From assembly GCA_963971405.1 (NCBI GenBank), contig OZ020491.1, positions 9,914,855 through 9,978,854 of the forward strand: 64,000 bases of DNA. Direction: 5' to 3'. The stretch is from Psococerastis gibbosa (taxonomy: Eukaryota; Arthropoda; Insecta; Psocodea; Psocidae). The number at the start of each line of letters is the position of its first letter. Position 1 is the first letter of the stretch. The notes beneath the pieces were generated by a model. The model did no database searches. It saw nothing but the letters and a program-made list of their open reading frames with translations, and had not been told where the DNA came from. Below, piece after piece: positions 53,196 through 63,258 of the stretch. The position numbers and the translations under genes are program-made.

Positions 53196-54255
53196 CATGT
53201 GTTGATCTGTGGGTACCAGCGCTCCTGCAAACGTTTAATTGTGACCGAAGATACTCTAATTTCGCCCATATGGAAAATAAAGATATAGGGCCTATATATA
53301 TTTGAGGGAAAAAAACAAAACAATTATACAATTCAATTCTTTTCTTCTTTCCAAAATTGATCCCACAAATGAGCAGACTGGGAAATTTGCCCAGAGTGCC
53401 AAGCTTTGAAATGAAAAAATACCTCATGCACAAAAAATTAAGCCCCTGTTGTGAAATCCTTCTCAGAAACCAAATGGTCGGTTAGAGTCAATGCTGTAAT
53501 GAAGAAAGTACTGGCTTTTCAAAGGTTGTCAAAAATTTTCCAGCATGAAAAAGCCAAGAAAATACATATATTTTGTTAATCTTGATCTATCTTTTTTTAG
53601 CATTGGTGTTTACCTGAGTTGATTAACATACTGTATACTTGTGAGTTTACACTTTATAATTTGTTCATATTTCTTACAATTTCCTTTTGCAACATTTTGT
53701 TTGTTTTATTGGGTAGGGGGGCATAATAACAGCATGTGAAAAAAGTTGTATAAAAAGAGAACGAATATTGTATTGTAAGATTTTGCCACAGTTGATCGAA
53801 TAGAAACACTATTTGATATAAAATTTCTAGCAACTAATAAAAAGCTATCGGAACTCGGAATTGAAAAGTGCTGAAATTTTTCACTATCCAAGCCTTCATC
53901 CATCAAAACACAGCTGGGGAATGTCCAGCCCGGGTCGAAAATGGAGAAATCATATCAGCGTCTTCATAAGACAGCACTCCTAAATCTTAAGATAAGAGCC
54001 GGGGGGACAAGGAGGGGTTGTCAGACTGAAGGGACACAAGGTTATAAATTGTGAAAATTCAGCGACGTAAAGAAAGAAAAAAAATTTATGAGTTCCATAA
54101 GGTGATGCGAGTCCAAAATGCTCACGCTGCTTTAGTTATCACTCATCGTTGCTGATCTTCGTCTGCCGTGAGCAACTGCACGTATCATAGACGGCGGTCA
54201 GTTATTGCTGATTCTTTTGCTGACTGATTGACGATTTTTCTCCCAGCACTTATTA
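53196..54255. other. No recognised feature
   Basis: No supported gene or paired repeat. A G-rich patch lies at 54000-54015. Confidence 0.35.
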
Positions 54256-54597
54256 CTTTCCTATTTATCGGTATACGTAACATAAGGAAAGGTTTGTGAT
54301 GGTTGAAATTTTCCATTTCGGGATTTCAGTCGATTTACATGTTTTGAGGTCTCAGGAACCCAAAAAAGTGGGTTTTACAAAATGTCTGTCTGTTTGTCGA
54401 TTTGCGGGCAGACTGCTCGGTGGATTTTGATGAAATTCGGCATGTACGTTCACAAAAATCATACCTCGGGATAATTTTTTTTATTGAACCCTAGGACAAT
54501 TGTTTACCATGGAACTAGCCTACTTACATTATCTATTTCTGTACCTATAATAATTCATAAATAAGAAAGCATGTCCGGGTTCACTCGTACCGGTTCT
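54256..54597 (+). repeat. R4 internal-deletion derivative (~340 bp)
   Basis: The head (ACTTTCCTATTTATCGGTAT, GTTTTGAGGTCTCAGGAACC, CTGTCTGTCTG, ATTCGGCATGTACGTTCACA, ATACCTCGGGATAATT) joins directly to the tail (ACAATTGTTTACCATGGAAC, ATAAATAAGAAAGC, ATGTCCGGGTTCACTCGTAC). The middle ~500 bp of R4 is absent while both inverted ends are kept, as in deletion derivatives of DNA transposons. Confidence 0.7.
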
Positions 54598-54637
54598 CGT
54601 AAAATGATATAAGAAACACCGAGAGATCTTATTTTAA

Positions 54638-54813
54638 ATAAATAAATATGTATTTTTTTTTCTTCTATTACTAAGCCAAACTAGCAGAGTTAGGGCTATA
54701 AAGCTCTCTCTTACAATAGACTAGGAAGGCCAGGGACCACCTGCTTTACATGTGTGGGACTCGAACCAACAACCTATCGGGTGAAAGTCAGAGTCTTTAC
54801 CACTACTCTACAG
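54638..54813 (-). mobile_element. SINE-1 with internal deletion
   Basis: Tail, CTAAGCCAAACTAGCAGAGT, body to TGCTTTACATG, then straight to GTGTGGGACTCGAACCAACA and the head. The segment covering GCTACATTTTCTGGCCATGC is deleted. Confidence 0.88.
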
Positions 54814-55216
54814 TATCTGATTTTAGAAAAAAATATTTCCACAGGGAGCATTAAAAATAATGGGATTGAGTAATTCGGGTTCAATCTCACAGCGGGTCCC
54901 ACCATCGTTTGAAAAGTGAATGTTAAACTATTCTGCCTTCTATCTTGAAAATGGTACAGGATATAAAAAAAAATTGAACCAAAAAGTGTAGCAAATTTAA
55001 TTGTCTACAATTTTTATAATAACTACAAATAGCATGAAACCCATAGGAAACGAGATATTTGCAATAAATGCGCAAAAAACGGAATTTTTTACCTTTGACC
55101 TCGGAAAATATGTAGACGCTGACACCCTACCATCGGTAGGGTTTGAGAGAATTTTTAGGGCACCCAAATAAAGGTTGCAAGTTTATAGCTCTTTATCTCT
55201 CATTCCGAGGTTTTGC
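54814..55216. other. No recognised feature
   Basis: AT-rich spacer. Confidence 0.4.
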
Positions 55217-55440
55217 TTAAAGTTGGTCGAACCTTCCTGGACTATGAAGACTATTAAGGAATACATCTCGTAGGAGTAGAGGAAGCTTAAAGAACAGCCG
55301 GCCCACCATGACATCTTTCCACCAGCTCCGTGGCCTGCCTTGCCGTCTTCTCCCTTCATGCGGAGTTTTGAGTTCGGCGTTGAGCCTTTCGCCACGCGCG
55401 CAACACTCCGAATTGTTTGGGCTTTTACAGATAACAGATA
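55217..55440 (-). mobile_element. LINE 3'-end fragment at the end of a 225-codon frame
   Basis: The last ~75 codons of the longest open frame in the window (55217-55894, minus) read NNSECCARGERLNAELKTPH, EGRRRQGRPRSWWKDVMVGR. The GRRRQGRPRSWWKD part is the LINE ORF2 C-terminal signature. The first ~150 codons of that frame have no recognisable family and are probably a chance extension. No poly(A) or target duplication located. Confidence 0.65.
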
Positions 55441-56999
55441 TCATAATTATATAGCATGTCAATTGTACGTATGCATTTTTGATGGGGCCCCCAAAGTGTA
55501 AATCCGATCCTGTATAATATAAAAAGTATATATAGGAAAGAAAAAACCTACCACCATTATTGTAGCCAAGTGATAGACAATAGCTGTAAAGAATAAGTGA
55601 GTTTAAGGAAACGGAAAAAGATGGTGCCGTGAAAGGTTGGGTTTGCTGTGGGTTGATAGCCTCGATATTTCCACCTGATGGAGACATATATCCCACGTCT
55701 GGAAAATGTGTTTGAGACTTACATTTACTTCGGGAAGATGATAGACCTTCCATCATTTTTAACCCCCCCCCCCCCTTCCTTTGGACCAAATGGGTCAGTT
55801 CGTGATTTCTCCGCCGCGCTCGTATAGATATCATACAAATGCTTGGGCAATTTATTTTCTCTATATTTTTCGAACTGAGGAAAACGGCATTCAAACTTCG
55901 CTATTGGGTTGGGCTATATTTATTATTAATTTTGAGTTTTTTTGTTTGAATTGTAAAAAAGCCAGTGACGCAACTTACGATGTATTTTTTTTTTAAATAT
56001 CTGCCACCTTCATTTAGTAAAAATAAATATTATCTAATTTAAAAAAAAAAAAAAAAAAAACAGGCTGCCATGAACCGGTCTAAAACTCTGTTAGCCAAGG
56101 GCGCCAATACAACTTAAACTACTATGTAAACCTATAAGCCTTTGTCGTCTGTATGTGCCAAGTAAAGTATGCGATTGAAAAATTTAAAAATAAACATTAA
56201 GAAAAGGTAACTGCCGAAAATTGTTTGTCAATTCAAAAAATCGGTAAAGTGGTAAGTCTTTCTTATTTTCCTAATCCATAAGCCTCGCCCTACACGTCCA
56301 TTTTCCAGTTATTTACCGGGGAGGGGTAATTATCAACAAGTGTACACAAATTTCATCTCCATACCATTTTGACTGAAGATAATGCACAAAAAATCTGCAA
56401 AAATAATTGTGAATAAGACGAAAGCGGAAAAGGGTACATGCGGGAAGGAAAGAGATTGGGGTGAACTATATAAGTATCCCCCCCCCCCAGGGGAACGACG
56501 AGGCGTGGGGGGGGGGGGGGGCATTCTCACCTTGTCCGGCCCGAGACTGATGTGATGACCAGTCGTACGACGTACCAGAGTCAGTTTCAGACGAGATTGC
56601 TACGATTATTACCCTATTCGGGACACCCATGCTTAGCTTATCCGCAACGCACTGCTGACGCTCCATGCCCTGCTACATTCATTTCAGCAGTGACTTCTAA
56701 CCAGTTAAACGAAATCCACGAGTAAATTGTTCTTTACATGGAATTGCATATTGCTATGAGGGTAGCTGTCTTACTTACAACCCCTATTCGTCAGAGTCCA
56801 TTTTGTATATAATACTTTTAGGTATATGAAATTCAAGAACTTTTGGAGCGTTTTCAAAGTTACGGCAGCCAATCAACCAAATAACTTGGTTCTTAAAGGT
56901 GGACAATTTTCCTATCTGTTCCACTTTGCTGGGTTGGCTACACCTGGTGTGTCCTTGAACAAGTATAAGTTTGCATAGAATTTCTACTTCTGTGTAAAA
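55441..56999. other. No recognised gene; homopolymer runs
   Basis: C12 at 55764, A20 at 56041-56060, C11 at 56478 and G15 at 56507. The C and G runs at 56478-56520 face each other across 20 bp and may be the middle of a decayed MITE. Confidence 0.4.
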
Positions 57000-57115
57000 C
57001 TTCTAAGACTGAGGGTCCTCGGCATAAGAAGAACATTCTGGGAGAAAACCCTGATGGAGCGGATTGGCAAGACTTCCCTTTCCAGAGCAGTATTTTCCAA
57101 TGTCCAAATTGCAGA
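57000..57115 (+). mobile_element. SWLKN LINE tail, degraded
   Basis: The plus frame GIRRTFWEKTLMERIGKTSL, SRAVFSNVQIAEE parallels RRTSWLKNLRPWFG.TSLFRAAVS.VQIA. The reading frame is partly preserved but residues have drifted. It ends GCAGAAGAATAAATACC. Confidence 0.6.
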
Positions 57116-57849
57116 AGAATAAATACCGAGTTGCGCATTATTGTCTTCATTATCCTAAAAATTGTTCCTTAGCCTCTTGGCGAATTCCGAACTGACATGG
57201 TGGAGTTATTTCTGACGCGGTTTTCGAAATTAAAATGTAATTATTAAGAAGTTGTCCAGTGGATGTCACCCCTAAACGAAGGGCGGGTCTGAGAATAACG
57301 GTGTGCCATTGGACCGGTCTTCAATAAACAATTCGTCTTCGGTTTGCAGCTGAAGTGCCTTGTCAAACTGGAGCCGGTTACAGAAAAAAAAATTATGGAA
57401 CGTCAGGAAAAAAAGATTTATAACAGGAGCATCTGCGTGACAGGTCACAGTTTGGGTCAAGAAACGGATCAGTTTTGGCCCTCTTTGTTATAGATGCGAG
57501 CAGAAGTTCAAATTCATACTGCAACGATTTTCAAAGTGAAATTATAGTTAATGAATTTAGGCAATTTAGCCTACTTTACTGTACATTATGAATGTAATTA
57601 TAGTTTATCGTTAGTACGCCCATTTTTGGAAACTGATATAAAATTAGTTTCATAGAACTTTCCTAACGTCCAGTCATTATTTCTTTCCCACACGACCTCA
57701 TCAGTTCGGTGTCGCCATTGAATGGCTGACGGCCATGATTGTTTCTTCAGAGCCTGATGGCCGTCATCTGTTTTGGTTATCAGTTCTTTCTGTGGCTGCC
57801 ACGGCGAGCATGTCCTCATTAGTTTAATGAAGCCCGGCCTGTAAATCAC
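57116..57849. other. Mostly unassigned
   Basis: 57720-57780 contains GGCTGACGGCCATGATTG and CTGATGGCCGTCATCTG, a weak inverted pair. Possibly upstream LINE sequence for the next entry, but protein reading fails. Confidence 0.35.
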
Positions 57850-58196
57850 CGTCCCCCACCTGCTGCGGAGCCCGCCAGAGTCGCCAGTGTCGCACCTTCA
57901 TTCTGTACTTTGCCACTAAACACAGTTCGCACGATCTGAATAACCCCGCCGAGGACAGTTAGCACTTTGAGCGTTGCTGTCTTCAGGACCACCTCGACTA
58001 CCTCCTTTCCCACTTGTATCGCATCGAGGTCCTTGCTTCGGACATCTGCCTCCTGTGTAACGAAGGCGAATTGAACGCAGAACATCTACCTGAGTGCCCA
58101 GCCCAGGTAGAAGACGGGGAAGGCCAAACGAACGACATCTTCCGGGAAACAGCAAGTAGAAGACCAGACAGAACAGCCCAAACCGAGAAATGAACA
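57850..58196 (+). mobile_element. LINE C-terminal zinc-knuckle fragment
   Basis: The plus frame, with one stop, reads HLDYLLSHLYRIEVLASDIC, LLCNEGELNAEHLPECPAQV, and ends RRPDRTAQTEK, stop. The C..C...G..N.EHL..C pattern after LYRI is the C-terminal zinc-finger-like motif following RNase H in Jockey/R1-type LINEs. It may be a 5'-truncated insertion. It lies in a segment richer in G and C than its surroundings. Confidence 0.78.
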
Positions 58197-59362
58197 GAAA
58201 ACACCTTGTAATACTAATTAATAATATTGAAATGACGCATTGGCGTAAGCTATAGTCTTAGTCTTTAGGGGGATAAATGCGGATATTGAAAAAAATTGTA
58301 ATTTGTAAGAAAAGTTGGCCGACACCCTATTATTACGAAACAGCTGGTCATCTTGTGAGACGGAGAACTTGGGCTAAGAGTCTTCCGAGATGGCGCGGCG
58401 CGTGTTATAGATGTCTTCATTTTGAGAACCGTAACAAATGTCACGAAACAATACATGTTTCCACAACTTTTATAGCCCCCAACTTTCCCTGTTATATTGT
58501 TTCCCCCTCCCCTAATCCTCGCCATTCTTCCTTAACAAGATGTCATTGGGTGAGATTGTATTCTACTATTGTAGCCCAGTTGAACTAGTAGCAAGGAATT
58601 GAGCAAAATACAAAATTAAATAAAAACTCATACATTGCAGTTGCCAAGTCTGATACTCACTATAATACATATGAATGCATAGAATTATAATGCATAGACC
58701 TACTAGTATAATGCTATACGTACTACATAACTCATGGGTACTTATAATGCTAGATAAGCAATGTGCCGCCTAATGATAATAATAATAATAATAATAATGC
58801 GTGTATTTATCAAACAACATAACAAATTATACTGAACCGGTGCCACAAAGCCAAAAAGGCGCGTTGGGATCACCACACAATTTTTTACTGTAGTAGGTTA
58901 TTTACCAGTTCGTCACACTAACAATATATTTTTTCAAACTGTATCTGTGAGTAGACTTACAATATAGTTCTTAATGATAGACAAGGTAATATTTTACATG
59001 ACTTACTAGTGCAAGAGTCACAAATATACTATGAGTAGAGAAGAGAGAGAACTGCTCCTGGAACGGTGGCAAAGAATATGGAACGACAGCCATTAAAGTG
59101 TCACGTGACGGTGTTAAAATATGCGCAGGAAATTCAAATTAATAATTATGTTATTAGAATACAAGAGAATGGTTGCATTGTTAAATAATTGAAGGAAATA
59201 CTATTAAACATTAAAATATACTAGAATTTTGAAATACAATAAGAATTTTAATTGATGTGCTTACATCTAACGGAGAAAAAATTGAATTCTCACCAAAAAT
59301 ATTAATTTATCAATTTGAATTTCCCGCGCATTTTGCACTCATTTGTTTAAAACAATTGAATA
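58197..59362. other. No recognised feature; (TAA)n
   Basis: 58776-58798 is (TAA)n. AT-rich otherwise, with no supported frame. Confidence 0.35.
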
Positions 59363-59407
59363 AACCCGGTATTATAATAATCCCAAATCGCCATGATCGG
59401 CATGCAG
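59363..59407. repeat. M4 arm scrap
   Basis: CCCGGTATTATAATAATCCC, AAATCGCCATGATCGGCATG is the M4 arm (compare 23495-23530) with a small insertion. Truncated on its left. Confidence 0.6.
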
Positions 59408-59841
59408 CTTAGACCATATAGGCTAATACTCTAGACACGGTATTCTAGATGCAGTACATGAGAAAGTTGGGGCAAAAACATTATGTTTATCTTTTGCCAG
59501 TGGGTGACGTCACATCCCAGATAACAAAGATACTTTGTTGCTAGGTAATCTGGTCATCTGAGTGACTAGTTTGTTTCTTGAGAAAATAACGGACTGATCG
59601 TTAAAAGTTTCTAATTGTATATTTGAATATTAAATAAGTTTTACCAAAGTTAAGAAAATGTTCTCTCACTCCAATTAATTAATTAAATAAACAAAACTTG
59701 AAAGTAATATGTATGATATGTAATATAATATGTATATATGTTCGCACCCCTAAAAGCAGCTGCTTTTGCCAGTATATGACGTCATTTTATGTTGGTCCCA
59801 CGGAAATTCTATGGCGTGTCTTGAGTATTATATGGTCTAAG
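59408..59841. mobile_element. Terminal-inverted-repeat element (~434 bp), unclassified
   Basis: The left CTTAGACCATATAGGCTAAT, ACTCTAGACACGG and right inverse CTTAGACCATATAATACTCA, AGACACGCCATAG form ~30-bp imperfect inverted repeats. The flanks GCATGCAG and GCATCTGG are only loosely alike. It contains GTGACGTCAC and a second TATGACGTCATTTT. No coding frame. Confidence 0.65.
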
Positions 59842-59895
59842 CATCTGGCAACTGCCCCCCCCCCCAAATAATTCAAGGTATAAAAACCCAACCTA

Positions 59896-60392
59896 CACTA
59901 AAAACATTGTTTGTATCCATCCGCAACCCTGCCTCCTCGGCAACTTTGCCCCCCCCCCCCCTCCCCAGTGAAAATTGTGAATTACGCCTATGCTAAGCAT
60001 GCATATAAGAAAGCATTTTTAAATGGTCATAACTCAAAACTCAATTACCATGTATCTATACGTGTATAGACACTAAAAACATTGTATCCATCCGCGACCC
60101 TTCCCCCTCAGCAACTTTGCCCCCCCCCCCCCAATGAAAATTGTGAATTTACGCCTATGCTAAGCATCCATATAAACATTTAAATGGTCATAACTCAAAA
60201 CTCAATTACCATGTATCTATACGTGTATAGACACTAAAAACATTGTATCCATCCGCGACCCTGCCCCCTCGGCAACTTTGCCCCCCCCCCCCCAAATGAA
60301 AATTGTGAATTTACGCCTATGCTAAGCATCCATATAAACATTTAAATGGTCATAACTCAAAACTCAATTACCATGTATCTATACGTGTATAG
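59896..60392. repeat. Three-unit tandem array (175, 161, 161 bp)
   Basis: Units start CACTAAAAACATTG at 59896, 60071 and 60232. Each has CATCCGCGACCCT, GGCAACTTTG, a C12-C15 run, GTGAAAATTGTGAATT, ACGCCTATGCTAAGCATC, and AAACTCAATTACCATGTATC. Units 2 and 3 are nearly identical, so the last duplication is recent. The ACGCCTATGCTAAGC piece next to a C run resembles a MITE end (TACGCC...), so the unit may derive from a MITE. Confidence 0.92.
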
Positions 60393-60718
60393 GGTAATTG
60401 TGCAAGACAAATTTGTCAATGAATCCTTAACCTAATATAGAACTCACATTGTCTAGAAAAGAAATGAAAAGACGAAGATGAAAACGATTTAATTTCGTGC
60501 AAAGACAGGACAGTTTGAAACTAGTTTGTACGGTCGTTTAAGAGCGTGGTCTGCTCTTTATGGCCTACATGTCTTACTTCGCTCATTTTCTCATTTTCTT
60601 TTCCGTTTCGAAAAGTGCAATAAAGACAATGCTACATTGAGTCAGTCAAACTTCCACAAACTTCATTTTGAAAACGGGATAATATACCAGTAGTGTGGCG
60701 TGAACCCTCATTCCCTAA

Positions 60719-61006
60719 GGCGGGGATTCCACAGACCTTCTAGTGCTAAATACAAATACGGTGACGTGCTAACAGACATTCTAGACTTAGGCGGGGTTTC
60801 CACCGTCCTCGCATTGCAGAATGCAAATGACATTGACGGAAATTTGAATTTTTCTTTTTATAGAAATCTATTAAAATGTTTGTACTTAACATATCCCATG
60901 ACGCCGTTTTTAATTTTAGTTTGTTTGTTTGTGATTTTACTCTATGATCATTGATCAATTTTAACTATATGACATAGAGTAAAACAAACATTTCCGTCAA
61001 TGTCAT
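60719..61006. mobile_element. PIF/Harbinger-like foldback, copy 4, right-truncated
   Basis: Left flank TAA (60716-60718). Outer GGCGGGGATTCCACAGACCT, inner GGCGGGGTTTCCACCGTCCT, CATTGCAGAATGCAAATGAC, and the interior oriented as copy 2 (ACATATCCCATGACGCCGTT). The right arm stops at TTTCCGTCAATGTCAT (61006), losing both right terminal motifs. Confidence 0.85.
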
Positions 61007-61082
61007 GCTTATTCCGTTGATTCAACATTGAGTTCCTCCGCCTTCGGGTACCAACTCCAAGACAAAAGGGTGCCCTAGTAAA

Positions 61083-61912
61083 TAAATAAATAATGACTTT
61101 ATTGCTTTCCAATTTATATGTTGTATAAGAAAAGCTTTGTGATAGTCGAAATTTTCGATACCGAGATTTCAACGGATTTACACGTTTTGAGGTCCCAAGA
61201 ACCCAAAAAAGAGGTTTTTACGAAATGTCTGTCTGTCTGTCGCTCTGTCTGTTCATCGATTTCCGGGCAAACTACTCTGTCGATTTTGATGAAATTAAGC
61301 TTGTATAGGTTCACAAAAATCATTCCTCGAGACCATCTTTTTTTATTTTGGGCTAACTCAATTTGGGGGGTTTTATTATCAAAAAACTCCAAAAAAAAGT
61401 CTAAAAAAATTATTTCTCAAAAACCGCTACAACGATTTCTCTTAAATTCACACACATTGTAGTCGTTATTAATGCTAATAAAATGCGAGGGGTCGCTTGC
61501 CCCTTGATAGTTTGCTTCTGGGGGCAAAAAAAAATAAAAACAACTAAATTTTAATGAAAAATGATTAAAAAATGATTTCTTTCTATCGATGATTCTACCT
61601 TCAGGCAAGTTTTAGGTGTTAAATTGAATAACGAAACCGGGCAGGTTGCTTTCCCAAAAAACTATTTGGTTTTGTGCAAAAAAATTTTGAAAAATGAAAT
61701 TCACACTGAAATGCATTGCGTGCCCTGCCATTATTACTGTGGTGTTACCTCACCTCTAGTGACGTCAGGTGGACAACCCCCCCCCCCCCCCCCCAAGATA
61801 ACTGAAATTTTAATATAAGAAAATTATATACCATGAAATTACTCTTTTTCTCAATCTACTAATTGATAAATTGGAAAGCATGTTCGAGTAAACTCGGACC
61901 GGTTCTTTTTTT
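61083..61912 (+). repeat. R4 long dispersed repeat, copy 2 (~830 bp)
   Basis: Inverted 14-mers GCTTTCCAATTTAT (61104-61117) and ATAAATTGGAAAGC (61866-61879) are perfect complements. Between them: GTTTTGAGGTCCCAAGAACC, CTGTCTGTCTGTCGCTCTGT, TCATCGATTTCCGGGCAAAC, CTCAAAAACCGCTACAACGA, AATGCATTGCGTGCCCTGCC, GTGACGTCAGGTGG, a C18 run. It aligns throughout with copy 1. No open frame. Confidence 0.78.
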
Positions 61913-61990
61913 ATAGCTGAGACCATCCTAGTGGTGTGCCCTAGTTGTTTATTTAGTGGCAGCAACTAATCATGACATAGTCATCCTCGG

Positions 61991-62160
61991 CAAGGCCGTA
62001 GCCAAGGGGGGTTCATGGGGGTTCAACCCCCCCCCCCCCAAAAAAATGGCTTGATACTAGATAGAATTGGATTTTGAGGGGAAAAACAAAAACCACTATG
62101 TAATATCCAATGAAATTTCTAAACCCCCCCCCCCCCGAAAAAATCCTGGCTACGGCCTTG
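61991..62160. mobile_element. hAT-like MITE (170 bp), perfect 8-bp TSD
   Basis: Flanks ATCCTCGG (61983-61990 and 62161-62168). Perfect-style ends CAAGGCCGTAGCCA and TGGCTACGGCCTTG. C14 and C14-type runs flank an ATGGCTTGATACTAGATAGA core. Same family and same length as 27958-28127. Confidence 0.95.
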
Positions 62161-62168
62161 ATCCTCGG

Positions 62169-63258
62169 GCTACTGTGGCGTTTTCTAGAGAAGCATGCAC
62201 CACCAGTCTATTAATAAACTATATTATATCAGTGAGCTGTGTTATCCAATTTCCGAATTACTAGGTCACCCGTCACAATTTTCGTTAGAACAACTTCCCC
62301 TATATGTTTTTAACAGAACCTTTTCTAGTTAGCCGCGTCACGTACCATCATATCACCCCCGTTTGAGATATCTAGAGGCCTTCTGTTAATTGAAAGAGCT
62401 CCTTATACATACTGGTCACGCCCATCCTTATTAAATCAGCCAAACTCTTTGATTGCACGGAGGTGACAAAGGCACTCGTATTTTCCGGCTGCAGGAAAAT
62501 AGACAATGAAAGACTCTCTTTCAGCTATGATAAGATGTTACGTGTCAAAAATTTAAGCAATGTTTCTACACTACAGAAAATCTCTGTCTAGTTTTAAAAT
62601 CAATACAGGGGGCTTAGCAGTTTCTTAACCTTTTTGTAATTGTGAAAATCAGTTGGAATGCGTTGGTATCCATTACATGTCCATCAATTATCAATACCGG
62701 CAAAATTTATTTACAGCAATTATATGAGAATTTTTGGGCTCTCAACCGAGGAGGCACAGAACAGGAGTGTACGTAACGCTCCTTTCGTGCCATCGACCCT
62801 CAAGTAGGATAAGCCCTTAAGGGGCAGAAAAGGTAAAAAAAAAGTAATCAAAGGCGTAGGTTGGAAATTATTTAAGGGAAAGGGGAATGGGGTTAGCTTC
62901 TTCCACAAACATAAAGAAGAAAGATTATTGTCTATATTTTCCATATAGGCGAATTTTGGGCCTTTCGGCCCACTCTTACAATGAACCCAACAAACATACA
63001 ATCTAGACTTCACGAATTCAGCTCCGAGTAAGTAGTTATTTCTTTGCATAGGTCAGGTAAAAACTCTCAGGGGGGGGGAGGTACCTTCTGGCTATCCAAT
63101 GGCCTTGATTTTTTCATTCTGGCTTTTAGGAGTTTATTTGTAGCCAATAGTCAGCAAACCAAGTTTGGTAAATAGTGTTGCAAAAGACTCACCCTCACAA
63201 CGAGCTGAAGTACCTCCGTGCCGTGGTGGAAGAAGCGGAATTTTGGTACTGTTGTAAT
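62169..63258. other. Mostly unassigned
   Basis: 62935-62985 (TTTTCCATATAGGCGAATTT, TGGGCCTTTCGGCCCACTCT) matches 16765-16825 and marks a small dispersed repeat. A G9 run lies near 63072. No gene. Confidence 0.4.

Noticed and set aside
55441..55894. First two thirds of the 225-codon minus-strand frame as a host gene
   Set aside because: Only the terminal part carries a recognisable LINE signature. The rest looks like a chance open stretch with no conserved motif.
59896..60392. Regularly spaced repeats as a CRISPR array
   Set aside because: Units are 161-175 bp and contiguous with no short repeat/unique spacer alternation, in a eukaryotic context.
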